NCBI RefSeq assembly: GCF_046299575.1
Contig: NZ_JBKBHX010000007.1
Location: forward strand, 62,001-126,000
Reading direction: 5' to 3'
DNA from: Thermaurantimonas sp046299575
Lineage (GTDB): Bacteria; Bacteroidota; Bacteroidia; Flavobacteriales; Schleiferiaceae
Length of the DNA: 64,000 bases
Below are positions 26,670 to 35,701 of this stretch, piece after piece. Position 1 is the stretch's first letter; each line of letters opens with the position of its first letter. A program made the translations under genes and the position numbers. Under the pieces are notes generated by a model. It was not told the DNA's origin. It ran no database searches and saw only the letters and a list, made by a program, of their open reading frames with translations.

Positions 26670-26700
26670 CAGGGCCTCACATGGGGCCCTGTTTTATTTT
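26670..26700 (+). terminator. Intrinsic terminator after the POT gene
   Basis: GC-rich stem cagggcc/ggccctg with an eight-base loop, followed by ttttatttt, 18 bases after the stop codon. Confidence 0.85.
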
Positions 26701-27111
26701 CAATTGTTTCATCAAGTTTTCAGTGAATTTTCTTTCACGGTTGCGCCCTAATCAAAGCAAGTACACGTTTTAGCTGGAATAATGCTTGCACAACTAAGGT
26801 AGCAATAACTCCTTCGTCATTGGGCTTATTAAGACAAAGAAACGATAGATAGGTTTATTGGGACTGCATTACCTTCGGGCTACTTTTTCACACACTGTGT
26901 GCCGCATTGTCCTTTACGCTGTGGCTTTTAGGTGCTAAAAATCTTCAGGCGTTTCAGGTTTTAAGCAAAATTTAGTCATTAAAAATGCACTGTTTCTTGC
27001 ACACTTCATCGCTCAAATGGCCAAGATTTTTTTCGCATTCATCATTCATAATTAACTATGACTTGCTCTTTCTTATTCGCAATAGTGTAAATTCTCATTT
27101 TGTAAGTCTCA
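26701..27111. other. Long intergenic region without a recognisable gene
   Basis: About 410 bases between the POT terminator and the purB promoter, the longest non-coding gap in the window. It has small hairpins (for example cacac-act-gtgtg near 26890-26902). A 39-codon minus-strand open stretch runs about 26850-26734 and contains NDEGVIATLVVQALFQ with no credible start. It may be a decayed element, an untranslated RNA or a dispersed repeat. I could not match it to any RNA family. Confidence 0.4.
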
Positions 27112-27115
27112 ATGC

Positions 27116-27123
27116 TACCTTTG
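27116..27123 (+). promoter_or_regulatory. -7 promoter box for purB
   Basis: TACCTTTG, a full TAnnTTTG match, 18 bases before the ATG at 27142. It overlaps the first codons of the longer open frame beginning at 27112 and thereby excludes that start. Confidence 0.6.
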
Positions 27124-27141
27124 CCCTTTAATGAGTACGAT

Positions 27142-28494
27142 ATGTCACACCCGCTTTTGGCAATTTCGCCTATTGATGGTCGCTATGCCGAGCTTACGCG
27201 CGAATTATCAGAATATTTTTCAGAATACGCCTTCTTCAAATACAGATTTTTAGTAGAAATAGAATATTTCATCGCCTTATCACATTTGCAAATCATCGAC
27301 AGCCTACACATCGACGCTGAAAAGATCGAAATCCTTCACGGCTGGATCAAGGAATTCTCCCTCGAAGAAGCCTTGAAAATCAAAGAAATCGAAAGCACAA
27401 CTCGCCACGACGTAAAAGCACTTGAATACTTCATTAAACAAAAATTTGAACAAGTAGGGTGGGGCGGGCTGAAAGAATGGATTCATTTCGGCCTTACTTC
27501 TCAGGACGTAAACAATACAGCCATTCCGCTGATGCTCAAGGAATTTACAAACAAAATTTACCTACCTCTGTTGCATGAGCTTATTGGTAGACTGAAAAAT
27601 TTTGTAACAGAATGGAAGGATATTCCTATGCTTGCCCACACACACGGACAGCCAGCCTCACCCACTGTGTTGGGCAAAGAAATACAAGTATTCGTCGTAC
27701 GTCTCGAAAATCAATTATCGCTACTACACCAGATACCATTTGCTGCCAAATTCGGTGGTGCCACAGGCAATATGAATGCTCATTTTGTCGCCTTTCCTCA
27801 GGTAGATTGGCATGCCTTTGCAGATCGATTTGTTAATGAACAACTTGGCCTCACTCGCTCGTACCCAACTACGCAGATTGAACATTACGACCACCTTGCA
27901 GCATATTTCGATGCATTAAAGCGCATCAATACTGTATTGACCGATCTGAGTCGCGACATGTGGCAGTACATCAGCATGGAGTATTTCATTCAAAAGATCG
28001 TGACCGGGGAAGTCGGCTCATCAGCAATGCCCCATAAAGTAAACCCTATCGACTTCGAGAATGCTGAAGGCAATCTTATGTACGCCAATGCAATATTCGA
28101 ATTTTTAAGTCAGAAACTCCCCATTTCAAGGCTGCAGCGCGACCTGACCGACAGCACCGTTTTGAGAAACATTGGGGTACCTATTTCGCATACTATAATT
28201 GCTTTTAAATCCCTTTTAAAGGGCCTCTCAAAAATTAAAGTAAATCGCGAAGCTATTCAGCGCGATTTGGAAGGCAACTGGGCAGTAGTGGCCGAAGCTA
28301 TCCAAACCATCCTTCGTCGCGAAAATTACCCCAATCCCTACGAAGCTCTCAAAGCACTGAGCCGTCGAGAGACACCACCGGCTAGGCAAGATTTCATTGA
28401 TTTTATCAACAATCTCCATGTTTCATCTCCTATAAAAGAAGAGTTACTTGCCATCACTCCGTTTAACTACATCGGAAAATGGAAGACCTCTTAA
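27142..28494 (+). CDS. purB: Adenylosuccinate lyase
   Basis: Catalyses two steps of purine synthesis, releasing fumarate from SAICAR and from adenylosuccinate. 450 residues starting MSHPLLAISPIDGRYAELT. Motifs include STTRHDVKALEYFI, the TSQDVNNTA loop, HTHGQPASPTVLGKE and the fumarase/aspartase signature GSSAMPHKVNPIDFENAEGN. Family-typical length. The extra ten codons from 27112 are rejected because of the promoter box. The end overlaps the next gene by 16 bases. Confidence 0.96.
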   Translation: MSHPLLAISPIDGRYAELTRELSEYFSEYAFFKYRFLVEIEYFIALSHLQIIDSLHIDAEKIEILHGWIKEFSLEEALKIKEIESTTRHDVKALEYFIKQKFEQVGWGGLKEWIHFGLTSQDVNNTAIPLMLKEFTNKIYLPLLHELIGRLKNFVTEWKDIPMLAHTHGQPASPTVLGKEIQVFVVRLENQLSLLHQIPFAAKFGGATGNMNAHFVAFPQVDWHAFADRFVNEQLGLTRSYPTTQIEHYDHLAAYFDALKRINTVLTDLSRDMWQYISMEYFIQKIVTGEVGSSAMPHKVNPIDFENAEGNLMYANAIFEFLSQKLPISRLQRDLTDSTVLRNIGVPISHTIIAFKSLLKGLSKIKVNREAIQRDLEGNWAVVAEAIQTILRRENYPNPYEALKALSRRETPPARQDFIDFINNLHVSSPIKEELLAITPFNYIGKWKTS

Positions 28495-29423
28495 TTGATA
28501 CCCAACCCGTAAGTCCGGGTACACATAAGCGCATTGATATCGAAGTAGCCCGCCTGCCGTCAGGTACAGTGATTCACATGCCCGTCTTTGTATACCGCAG
28601 TAAGAATCCGGGACCTGTTGTCATGCTCTCCGGCGGGTTGCACGGCGATGAGATTAATGGTGTTGAAATTATTAGGCGCGTAGTAGCTGGCAAGTGGATT
28701 CACCAACTGCTTGCTGGTACTGTAATAGCGCTGCCAATCATTAATGTGTATGGATTTATTCACTTCTCGCGCGATGTGCCAGACGGCAAAGATGTAAATC
28801 GTTCCTTTCCAGGTAATCCTGATGGTTCACTTGCCTCTATTGTTGCCTCCATTATCAGTCGTAAAATTCTGCCCATCATTGACTTTGGCATTGATTTTCA
28901 CACAGGTGGTGCAAGTCGTACCAATTATCCTCAAATTCGCTACGACAAGCGCGACCTAAAAGGCGCTGAGCTGGCAAAGGCATTCAATGCTCCCTTTACC
29001 CTTTATTCTTCGGTAATCGATGGTTCGCTTCGCGCTACAGCCGCTCAAATGGATAAATCTATCGTGGTGTATGAAGGTGGAGAGTCAATGCGCTTTGATA
29101 TGCTTGCCATCGAAGAGGGCCTAAAAGGCATTCGTCGTGTGCTCAAACACTTTGGCATGATTAAAGTAGGAGCTTCATCTACCTACAAGTCAATAATTTG
29201 TGCGAACTCAACTTGGGTGCGCGCTGAAGCTTCTGGACTTTTCACCTTCTTAAAACAATCAGGTCAAGAAGTAGCCGAAGGTGAAATCATAGGCTACATT
29301 CACAATCCGTACAACCTTTACAACATTCCCGTACTCTCCACAGTATCGGGTTACATCATTGGTCACAACAATATTCCTTTAGTTCACAAAGGCGATGCCC
29401 TTTTTCACATCGGATATTCATAA
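28479..29423 (+). CDS. Succinylglutamate desuccinylase/aspartoacylase (M14) family protein
   Basis: 314 residues with the zinc-ligand motif HGDE (H55, E58) in GGLHGDEINGVE, the downstream ligand in DFHTGG, and the conserved DGKDVNRSFPG. This is the AstE/AspA-like branch of M14 carboxypeptidase-fold amidohydrolases. The C-terminus looks like a biotinyl-lipoyl-like beta domain. In other Bacteroidota such genes often neighbour rimK, but no rimK is seen here. Substrate unknown. It overlaps purB by 16 bases. Confidence 0.88.
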   Translation: MEDLLIDTQPVSPGTHKRIDIEVARLPSGTVIHMPVFVYRSKNPGPVVMLSGGLHGDEINGVEIIRRVVAGKWIHQLLAGTVIALPIINVYGFIHFSRDVPDGKDVNRSFPGNPDGSLASIVASIISRKILPIIDFGIDFHTGGASRTNYPQIRYDKRDLKGAELAKAFNAPFTLYSSVIDGSLRATAAQMDKSIVVYEGGESMRFDMLAIEEGLKGIRRVLKHFGMIKVGASSTYKSIICANSTWVRAEASGLFTFLKQSGQEVAEGEIIGYIHNPYNLYNIPVLSTVSGYIIGHNNIPLVHKGDALFHIGYS

Positions 29424-29453
29424 ACAGTATTTTAGTAATAATTGTGATTAGAG

Positions 29454-30248
29454 ATGAATCAATATTATACTACATATAAAGACGTCAGAATAGCCTACTA
29501 CACCTTCGGCAATCCAAAGGGAAAGGCAGTCGTTTGGCTTCATGGATTTTTAGAAGACAGCCGAATGTGGACGTACCTTCTCGATCAGTTGCCACAGTCG
29601 TTTCGCCATATTTTCATCGATTTACCCGGATTTGGAAGGAGTCAATGCATCGCCTACGTACATACAATGGACGAAATGGCTGATGTGGTGATGGCTGTGC
29701 TTCGCGAATTAAAAATAAGAAAAGCTGCTTTCATCGGTCATTCTATGGGAGGATATGTTTCGCTAGCTTTTGGTGAAAAATATCCAGAGTCGGTGAGAGC
29801 ACTTTGTTTGTTTCACTCAACCGCAGCAGCTGATAGTCCTGAAAAAATTGAAAACCGAAATCGCGGAATTGAGCTTGCTAAAAATAATCCTCAACTCTTT
29901 TCGCGTACTACCTTCCTAGGCCTTTTTGCTGACTGGGCGCATGATCTCTGCAAAAACGAAATCGAAGAACAGACTCAGATTGCTGTTTCCACTTCATCAC
30001 AAGGCATAGTAGCCGCTCTCGAAGGAATGAAAATCCGGCCGGACCGTACAGTTCTTCTGCACTTTGCCCCGTATCAAATTTTTCACATTGTGGGCAGTGA
30101 AGATCCAGTGTTCAAAGGTCATTCGCTCGACGATCAGCTCACAGCTCCTAAGGTTAAAGCCTTTGTGCTCAAAGCCGGCCACATGAGCCATATCGAAAAT
30201 CGAAAGGACTTGTTGCCAGTGTTCCGCGAATATTTTAAATCTTTGTAA
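29454..30248 (+). CDS. Alpha/beta hydrolase
   Basis: 264 residues with the oxyanion motif HGF (30-32), the nucleophile elbow GHSMGG (S97) and the catalytic histidine in AGHMSHIE near the C-terminus. A classic esterase/MenH-like fold without signal peptide, so cytoplasmic. Neighbouring pabB uses chorismate, which could suggest MenH, but nothing in the sequence proves that. Substrate unknown. Confidence 0.85.
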   Translation: MNQYYTTYKDVRIAYYTFGNPKGKAVVWLHGFLEDSRMWTYLLDQLPQSFRHIFIDLPGFGRSQCIAYVHTMDEMADVVMAVLRELKIRKAAFIGHSMGGYVSLAFGEKYPESVRALCLFHSTAAADSPEKIENRNRGIELAKNNPQLFSRTTFLGLFADWAHDLCKNEIEEQTQIAVSTSSQGIVAALEGMKIRPDRTVLLHFAPYQIFHIVGSEDPVFKGHSLDDQLTAPKVKAFVLKAGHMSHIENRKDLLPVFREYFKSL

Positions 30249-30266
30249 GACAACTTATTAAATAAC

Positions 30267-31553
30267 ATGTTCAACGTCGAGACTCAACGTCGAATCACCT
30301 TGCCGATTGCACATGTCTCGGCTCGAAATTTTTTCACAAAACTTGTTCGTTGGGGTTTTGAGCACGTGGAGTGCTTTGTTTACGACTCGGGTGGATATAC
30401 ATCTGACCGCTTTTATCGGTACGATTGGCTTGTAATGGTCGATGCTGTGCATCGGCTTTCATGGAGCGAAATGGCAAACTTTCAGCCTAGCCAAGTCGCA
30501 GATTGGATAGGATTTCTTTTACCTTATGATTTTAAACAAACCCTTTTAGGGCATTTAAATACTGGTAAGATCTTTTTCGATATTCCTGATGAGATCTTTT
30601 TTATCCCTCGCTGGGTATTTTATTCGAAAAACGGGAAAGTGTTTGCCGATATTCGAGAACCCGAGGTTGACTTACTGCCACAAATTCTTGCTTCAATCGA
30701 CAACAGATCAGATCAAGCTCCCACAAAAGCAAATTTACCCTCTTACACAGCTCATACCGGTAAAAAGGAATATCTCTCTGCATTTGACAAAGTAGTAAGT
30801 CACTTATTGAGGGGTGATATTTATGAATTGAATTATTGCGTCTTTTATAGCAGCAATCAGCCCATCGATGATATTCCGGGGGCGTGGCTCAAAATCTCTT
30901 TTCAAAAAGGTGCACCTATGAGTGGTCTATTTAAATGGGGAAATATATGTGTTTTGAGCCAGTCGCCAGAGCGATTCTTTACCCTTCGCTCCGGTATAAT
31001 TTTTTCACAACCCATTAAAGGCACCATCAGGAGAGGGGCTGACACAGAATCAGACGATTCCTTTAAGAAAAAGCTCTTTGAGAGTACCAAAGAACGCGCT
31101 GAAAACGTAATGATCGTTGACTTGGTGCGCAACGATATATCGCGTATCAGCGAGCCTGGTTCCATTCGTGTAGAAGAGTTGTTTGGCATACACACCTTTG
31201 CCAAAGTTCATCAGATGATCAGCACTATAGGCGGAAGGCTCTCGGAGAATGTTTCTTTAGAACAGATTTTTAAAGCCCTGTTTCCTATGGGAAGCATGAC
31301 AGGTGCCCCGAAACTCAGCGCCATGAACATCATTCGTCAGGTGGAGACGCACGATAGAGGTATATATTCGGGTACAGCCGGATATATCGATCCGCATGGC
31401 GATATTGACTGCAACGTGATTATCCGATCGATTGTTGCTGATTTAACTACGGGTGTTTCTTATATTGGCGTAGGCTCCGCGGTAACTGTATATGCCAATG
31501 CTGAAGACGAATATCAGGAATGTCTGCTTAAGCTTACTTCTGTAACTAACTGA
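30267..31553 (+). CDS. pabB: Aminodeoxychorismate synthase component I
   Basis: 428-residue chorismate-binding enzyme. The lysine in PIKGTIRRG is the feature that separates aminodeoxychorismate synthase (nucleophilic lysine) from anthranilate and isochorismate synthases. Other motifs: ENVMIVDLVRNDISRI, FPMGSMTGAPKLSAM and YSGTAGYIDPHGDIDCNVIIRS. It makes the 4-amino-4-deoxychorismate precursor of folate with ammonia from a PabA glutaminase, which is not encoded nearby. The N-terminal 100 residues are divergent. tilS starts 3 bases after its stop. Confidence 0.85.
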   Translation: MFNVETQRRITLPIAHVSARNFFTKLVRWGFEHVECFVYDSGGYTSDRFYRYDWLVMVDAVHRLSWSEMANFQPSQVADWIGFLLPYDFKQTLLGHLNTGKIFFDIPDEIFFIPRWVFYSKNGKVFADIREPEVDLLPQILASIDNRSDQAPTKANLPSYTAHTGKKEYLSAFDKVVSHLLRGDIYELNYCVFYSSNQPIDDIPGAWLKISFQKGAPMSGLFKWGNICVLSQSPERFFTLRSGIIFSQPIKGTIRRGADTESDDSFKKKLFESTKERAENVMIVDLVRNDISRISEPGSIRVEELFGIHTFAKVHQMISTIGGRLSENVSLEQIFKALFPMGSMTGAPKLSAMNIIRQVETHDRGIYSGTAGYIDPHGDIDCNVIIRSIVADLTTGVSYIGVGSAVTVYANAEDEYQECLLKLTSVTN

Positions 31554-31556
31554 AAG

Positions 31557-32888
31557 TTGGCACATAACAGCAAAAGACATTTCCTCGTAGAAGAAGCATT
31601 TTTGAGCGAAGTCAAACGTCTTGGCCTCGAGGATAAAGTTTGTATCTTGGGCGTAAGCGGTGGAGTTGACTCAATGAGCCTTTTGACCTTATTTCATTTA
31701 CATCAGCTTAAGGCCGTAGCTGTCCATGTGAATTATCATTTGCGCGGTGAAGAGTCGGATGCCGATGAAGAGTTAGTAAAATCTTTTAGCGAAAAATTAG
31801 GTATTCCTCTGCACATCTTTCATTTTCAAAAAGATAGGGATGTGCTGAAAAACGAGAGCCCTCAGATGGCAGCTCGCAGGTTCAGGTACGAGAAGTTTGA
31901 ATGGGTAAGAATTCAGGAAAAGGCCGACTTCATTGCATTAGCTCATCATTTCGACGATTGGGTAGAAACATTTTTCCTTCACCTAACTCGTGGCTCGGGA
32001 TTGAGAGGCTTAGTTCAACCCTCAGATGATTCTCTGATTATCAGACCACTGCGATTGGTAAGCAAAAGAGATATTCTGCAATTTGCCCAAGCATATGCTG
32101 TGCCTTGGCGCGAAGACGCTTCCAATGCAACCTCTAAGTACGAGCGAAATCGCATCCGAAATGAAATTCTGCCACTTCTACACTCAATACATCCGAGAGT
32201 TGCATCTGGGTTAAGGCATACTTCTGAAAATCTCGAAGTTACATTTAAATATTTGCATTTACAAGCACAAGATTATCTGAGATTGCATAAATCTCCTGTT
32301 TATCAAGGATATAAAATATCCTTCAAGACTCTGTTGCCTTGGAGGGAAGAATATAAGGCCCTACTTCAGGAAATACTTTTTCAAGAAAAGATTCCGATTT
32401 CTGATCTGAATAGTTTTTCAAATGCTTTAAAATCTACGGAATCAAAGATTTGGCATGTAGGATTTCCACTGATTTTTACCCGTAATGCCGAACTTTATTT
32501 CTATCCAAACGAACATCGATCGAACAAGATTTCCGTTGAAAAAATCTGGGAGAATCTTAAAGTGCCCTGCGACCTCCCCGGGTGGGGTAGGGTGTATATT
32601 GCAAATCAAAATGCCGATGCGTGGGTGAGTTTTGACAATCAAAACGCAAAAATTCACTTTCGGCCTTGGCATTCCGATGATTTTATTTTGATTCCCAACG
32701 TAGGTCGCAAGAAGGTAAGTGATTTACTAAAAGACAAAAAGATGACTATCGTTCAGCGCAACAAAACCCTTGTTATGACCATAAACGGTGAAGTGGCCTG
32801 GGTAGTAGGTGGGCAGGTAGATGGCCGATTTAAGGCAAAACCTGGGCAAGGTATTGGTTTTAAATTTGAAAGTGACTGGCTTAAATAA
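31557..32888 (+). CDS. tilS: tRNA(Ile)-lysidine synthase
   Basis: Modifies C34 of tRNA-Ile(CAU) to lysidine, essential for AUA decoding. 443 residues: PP-loop SGGVDS at 34-39, then HVNYHLRGEESDADE, FIALAHHFDDWVETF, LTRGSGLRGL and RIRNEILPLL. A C-terminal TilS substrate-binding domain closes with VVGGQVDGRFKAKPG. The start is TTG at 31557, since no ATG lies before the PP-loop and the codon directly follows the pabB stop. Co-transcribed with pabB. Confidence 0.94.
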   Translation: MAHNSKRHFLVEEAFLSEVKRLGLEDKVCILGVSGGVDSMSLLTLFHLHQLKAVAVHVNYHLRGEESDADEELVKSFSEKLGIPLHIFHFQKDRDVLKNESPQMAARRFRYEKFEWVRIQEKADFIALAHHFDDWVETFFLHLTRGSGLRGLVQPSDDSLIIRPLRLVSKRDILQFAQAYAVPWREDASNATSKYERNRIRNEILPLLHSIHPRVASGLRHTSENLEVTFKYLHLQAQDYLRLHKSPVYQGYKISFKTLLPWREEYKALLQEILFQEKIPISDLNSFSNALKSTESKIWHVGFPLIFTRNAELYFYPNEHRSNKISVEKIWENLKVPCDLPGWGRVYIANQNADAWVSFDNQNAKIHFRPWHSDDFILIPNVGRKKVSDLLKDKKMTIVQRNKTLVMTINGEVAWVVGGQVDGRFKAKPGQGIGFKFESDWLK

Positions 32889-32911
32889 AAAAACCCGGCC
32901 AGCGGCCGGGT
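32885..32911 (-). terminator. Intrinsic terminator of the OmpA-LysM gene
   Basis: GC stem acccggcc/ggccgggt (32893-32900 with 32904-32911) with a three-base loop. On the minus strand it is followed by eight T. It lies 29 bases after the stop at 32941. The plus-strand side has no T tract, so it serves the minus gene only. Confidence 0.85.
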
Positions 32912-32940
32912 GCAAGCTCGAGAGGATTAAACAATCATTT

Positions 32941-35490
32941 TTACCTGACAAAAATAATCATTCCCGGAATTAAATCAGGCTCTTTAATATTTGGATTAAG
33001 CTGTTTTAATTCTTTTACAGGTACTCCAGTTTTTTGAGAGATGGTTTTAAAGTTATCACCTTGTTCCACGCGATAGCGCTTGCTGTCGTATTCGGTGTAA
33101 TCGCCTCCCGGAGTCACTTTCAATTCAAGTCCTTCGAAAATGTGCACACCTCTCAGCCCGCCATTGAGTTCTCTTAGGTCGCGAAGGGTTATGTTGTATT
33201 GCTGGGCGATTTTTCCGAAATTGTCTTTTGCATCGCAAACGTGTATTTGTCCGATCGGTTTAGCTGGAGCTGTGGGTTCTTTTGTATCTGCACCGGTAGC
33301 AGCTGCACCACTGCCGGAAGGTGTTTGTGAGGTCTTAGCTTTGGGCACGTAGTTTTCAGAAATTACCTTGAAATCCGTACGTCTGTTGATTTGGTTTGCA
33401 ACTTCCTGCAATTCTGGTGTTAAGGTTTTTATATATTTTTCTGTTAACACAGTACCCGGTTTGAAGAGGCCTTTTCCGTAGCCATCATAGTTTTCAGGTA
33501 CGGTGAAGGGTTCTCTCTCACCGCGACCCACGGCTACCAGTCTTTCAGGGTCAATGCCTTTTTCGATCAGGTAGTCAACACAGGCTTGGGCCCTGCGTTG
33601 TGAGAGCAGGTCGTTATTGGCATCTGAATCGCGATAGTCGGTATGCGAGCGCAATTCGATGACGATATTAGGGTTTTTGATAAGAATGTCGTACACCATA
33701 TCGAGTGCCTCTTTTGATTCAGGTCTGAGATCCCACTTTGCAAGATCGAAGAATACATTAGGCAGTATGATTGGCTCCTCAATTGGGTCGAGTGATTTGG
33801 TGAACTTAAAGCTGTATAAAAAGTGGTTTTCAGCCGGAATAAATTCGTACTGTTCCATGGCTATGCCCACGGTTGAGAAGTTGATGAATCCACTAAGAAA
33901 TTTCTTTTTCTCAAAGTTGATCTGATAGTTCACATTTTCCTTAAGTGTACCCGGTTCTACGATAAATACGCCATTTTTATCGGTATTAACCGTAAAAGAC
34001 GAACCATCGCTGCCATCAATACGAGCAGATACCTGAGGTAAAGGTTTTTTGTCTTTGGAATTGGTTACGAGTACTTCTAGTTTGTACTCGAGCGGAGCTA
34101 GGTAAATGGCATAGATGTCGTCGCCTCCTTTACCACCTTCGCGATTTGACGATATAAAACCTTTCTTGGCGCCACCACTTTCGAGCACGATGGCAAAGTC
34201 ATCAAAATTCGTATTAATAGGGTAGCCCATATTTTCAGGTTTTCCGGTGGGCATTCCTTCTTCGTTTACGGGTACTCTGAAGATGTCAAGCCCACCCATA
34301 CCCGGATGGCTGGTACTTGAAAAGTAAAGGTAGCCGTCGTCGTGAGCAAAAGGGAAGAGTTCGTCGCCGGCGCCATTAACCATAGGTCCGAGATTTTTTG
34401 GAGTATCCCAGGAGCGTGTACGGCGGTTGTATGTAGTGATCCAGATATCTTTTCCGCCAAATCCGCCGGGCATATCGCTGGCGAAGTAGAGATATTTATC
34501 GTCGGGCGATAGGGCAGGATGACCCACACTGCTCACAGAGTCAGGGGCAAGGAATACTACTTCGGGCTCTTTCCAATCTTGTCCTAAGCGCTCTGATACA
34601 TAAATTCCGCAACCGAGGTTTTGACTCTTCTGCTTTAGGCAACGTGTAAAATAAATGGTTTTTCTGCGCTTGTCGAAAGTGACACCTCCTTCGTGATATT
34701 GAGTATTGAGTATTGCACTTTCAGGCTTGGGCTCTAGCCATTTGGTTTCTGACATGAGTGACTTATTCTCACCTTTTTTGAGTCTCTGCTGTTTTTTGGC
34801 TGTTTTGCGCTCAGCCTGAGCCACGAAAATATCTGTAAAGTTGCCTCCGAACCAGCCTTCGCGTTTTTTACCAGTGGCACCCAGTCGATCAGAGGTAAAA
34901 ACAATTTCGTCATATGAGCCTGGTCTTCCGGCATATACCACTCCAAACTCGTTTTCTTTGGTATTGAGATCCTTTACGTTCTCTACCAAATATCGTGTAC
35001 GATTCTTTTTGTACTGCACTGCCAACCTGCAGCCTTCGATTCCATTTTTTGCTCTTTGATCATCAGGTACAAGTCTTAAGTAGTTTTCGTATTCTTTTAT
35101 AGCGTCTTCATACTCACCTAAATTATGAAGTGATTGGGCCAGCAACAAGCGTACTTCTGGCTCGCTGTAACCGGCCGAAATGGCTCTTTGAAAATAATTG
35201 GATGAATTTTTAAAATTTAGCATTTTAAAATAACATTGTCCTAAATAGTAGAGTATTTCAGTTCTTTCTGACTTGCTACGCGTTTTGGAGTACGCCTTTT
35301 TAAATTGCTCAGCAGCGAAATAAAATTCATTAGACTTGAAAGCATCTAAAGCTTGCCTGAAGTCTTTGCTCTTTTTTTCTTCTTTTGGGGCTTGAGTCGC
35401 TGTGGTTTGTTTAGAGGCGACATTTTGAGAAAATCCTGAAATTGAGAAGTTTAAAGCAATTAAGATACTTGCTATTAATGTGCGGCTCAT
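32941..35490 (-). CDS. TPR-PD40-OmpA protein with two C-terminal LysM domains (PorE-like)
   Basis: 849 residues. Signal peptide ending near residue 21 (GFSQ), TPR helices (about 40-160), PD40-type beta-propeller (about 190-465, e.g. HPALSPDDKYLYFAS, DDGYLYFSS), a CarboxypepD_reg-like domain (about 468-560), OmpA peptidoglycan-binding domain (about 577-710, ELRSHTDYR...QRRAQACVDYL), a Pro/Ala/Ser linker, and LysM domains at about 749-794 and 805-849. The order TPR-propeller-CRD-OmpA matches PorE of the T9SS, but PorE lacks LysM and is a lipoprotein, while no lipobox is seen here. It probably tethers an outer-membrane complex to peptidoglycan. Confidence 0.85.
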   Translation of the reverse strand: MSRTLIASILIALNFSISGFSQNVASKQTTATQAPKEEKKSKDFRQALDAFKSNEFYFAAEQFKKAYSKTRSKSERTEILYYLGQCYFKMLNFKNSSNYFQRAISAGYSEPEVRLLLAQSLHNLGEYEDAIKEYENYLRLVPDDQRAKNGIEGCRLAVQYKKNRTRYLVENVKDLNTKENEFGVVYAGRPGSYDEIVFTSDRLGATGKKREGWFGGNFTDIFVAQAERKTAKKQQRLKKGENKSLMSETKWLEPKPESAILNTQYHEGGVTFDKRRKTIYFTRCLKQKSQNLGCGIYVSERLGQDWKEPEVVFLAPDSVSSVGHPALSPDDKYLYFASDMPGGFGGKDIWITTYNRRTRSWDTPKNLGPMVNGAGDELFPFAHDDGYLYFSSTSHPGMGGLDIFRVPVNEEGMPTGKPENMGYPINTNFDDFAIVLESGGAKKGFISSNREGGKGGDDIYAIYLAPLEYKLEVLVTNSKDKKPLPQVSARIDGSDGSSFTVNTDKNGVFIVEPGTLKENVNYQINFEKKKFLSGFINFSTVGIAMEQYEFIPAENHFLYSFKFTKSLDPIEEPIILPNVFFDLAKWDLRPESKEALDMVYDILIKNPNIVIELRSHTDYRDSDANNDLLSQRRAQACVDYLIEKGIDPERLVAVGRGEREPFTVPENYDGYGKGLFKPGTVLTEKYIKTLTPELQEVANQINRRTDFKVISENYVPKAKTSQTPSGSGAAATGADTKEPTAPAKPIGQIHVCDAKDNFGKIAQQYNITLRDLRELNGGLRGVHIFEGLELKVTPGGDYTEYDSKRYRVEQGDNFKTISQKTGVPVKELKQLNPNIKEPDLIPGMIIFVR

Positions 35491-35677
35491 TCGTTTTCGG
35501 GTTGGAAAATATTTTAAATGCCAAAATAAAGATTGATTAATGAAATATCAAAATAAGATTTTTTGCACGAGAATATGCATTTCTTTGAAAAGATATATCG
35601 TAAAAATAAGGAAAAAAATTCATCTGAGGTCAAATTTTTATAAAACAAAGATTAAAGATTTAGTAATAAAACACGTC

Positions 35678-35685
35678 TACATTTG
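35678..35685 (+). promoter_or_regulatory. -7 promoter box for the lamin-tail/SdiA-regulated-like/porin operon
   Basis: TACATTTG, a full TAnnTTTG match, ends 16 bases before the ATG at 35702, giving a short leader. The surrounding 200 bases are very AT-rich. Confidence 0.55.
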
Positions 35686-35701
35686 TTAAAAAATTTTTTC
35701 A

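Noticed and set aside
29454..31553. Alpha/beta hydrolase plus chorismate enzyme as a MenH-MenF menaquinone pair
   Set aside because: The PIKGT lysine points to aminodeoxychorismate synthase, and the hydrolase lacks distinguishing MenH features.
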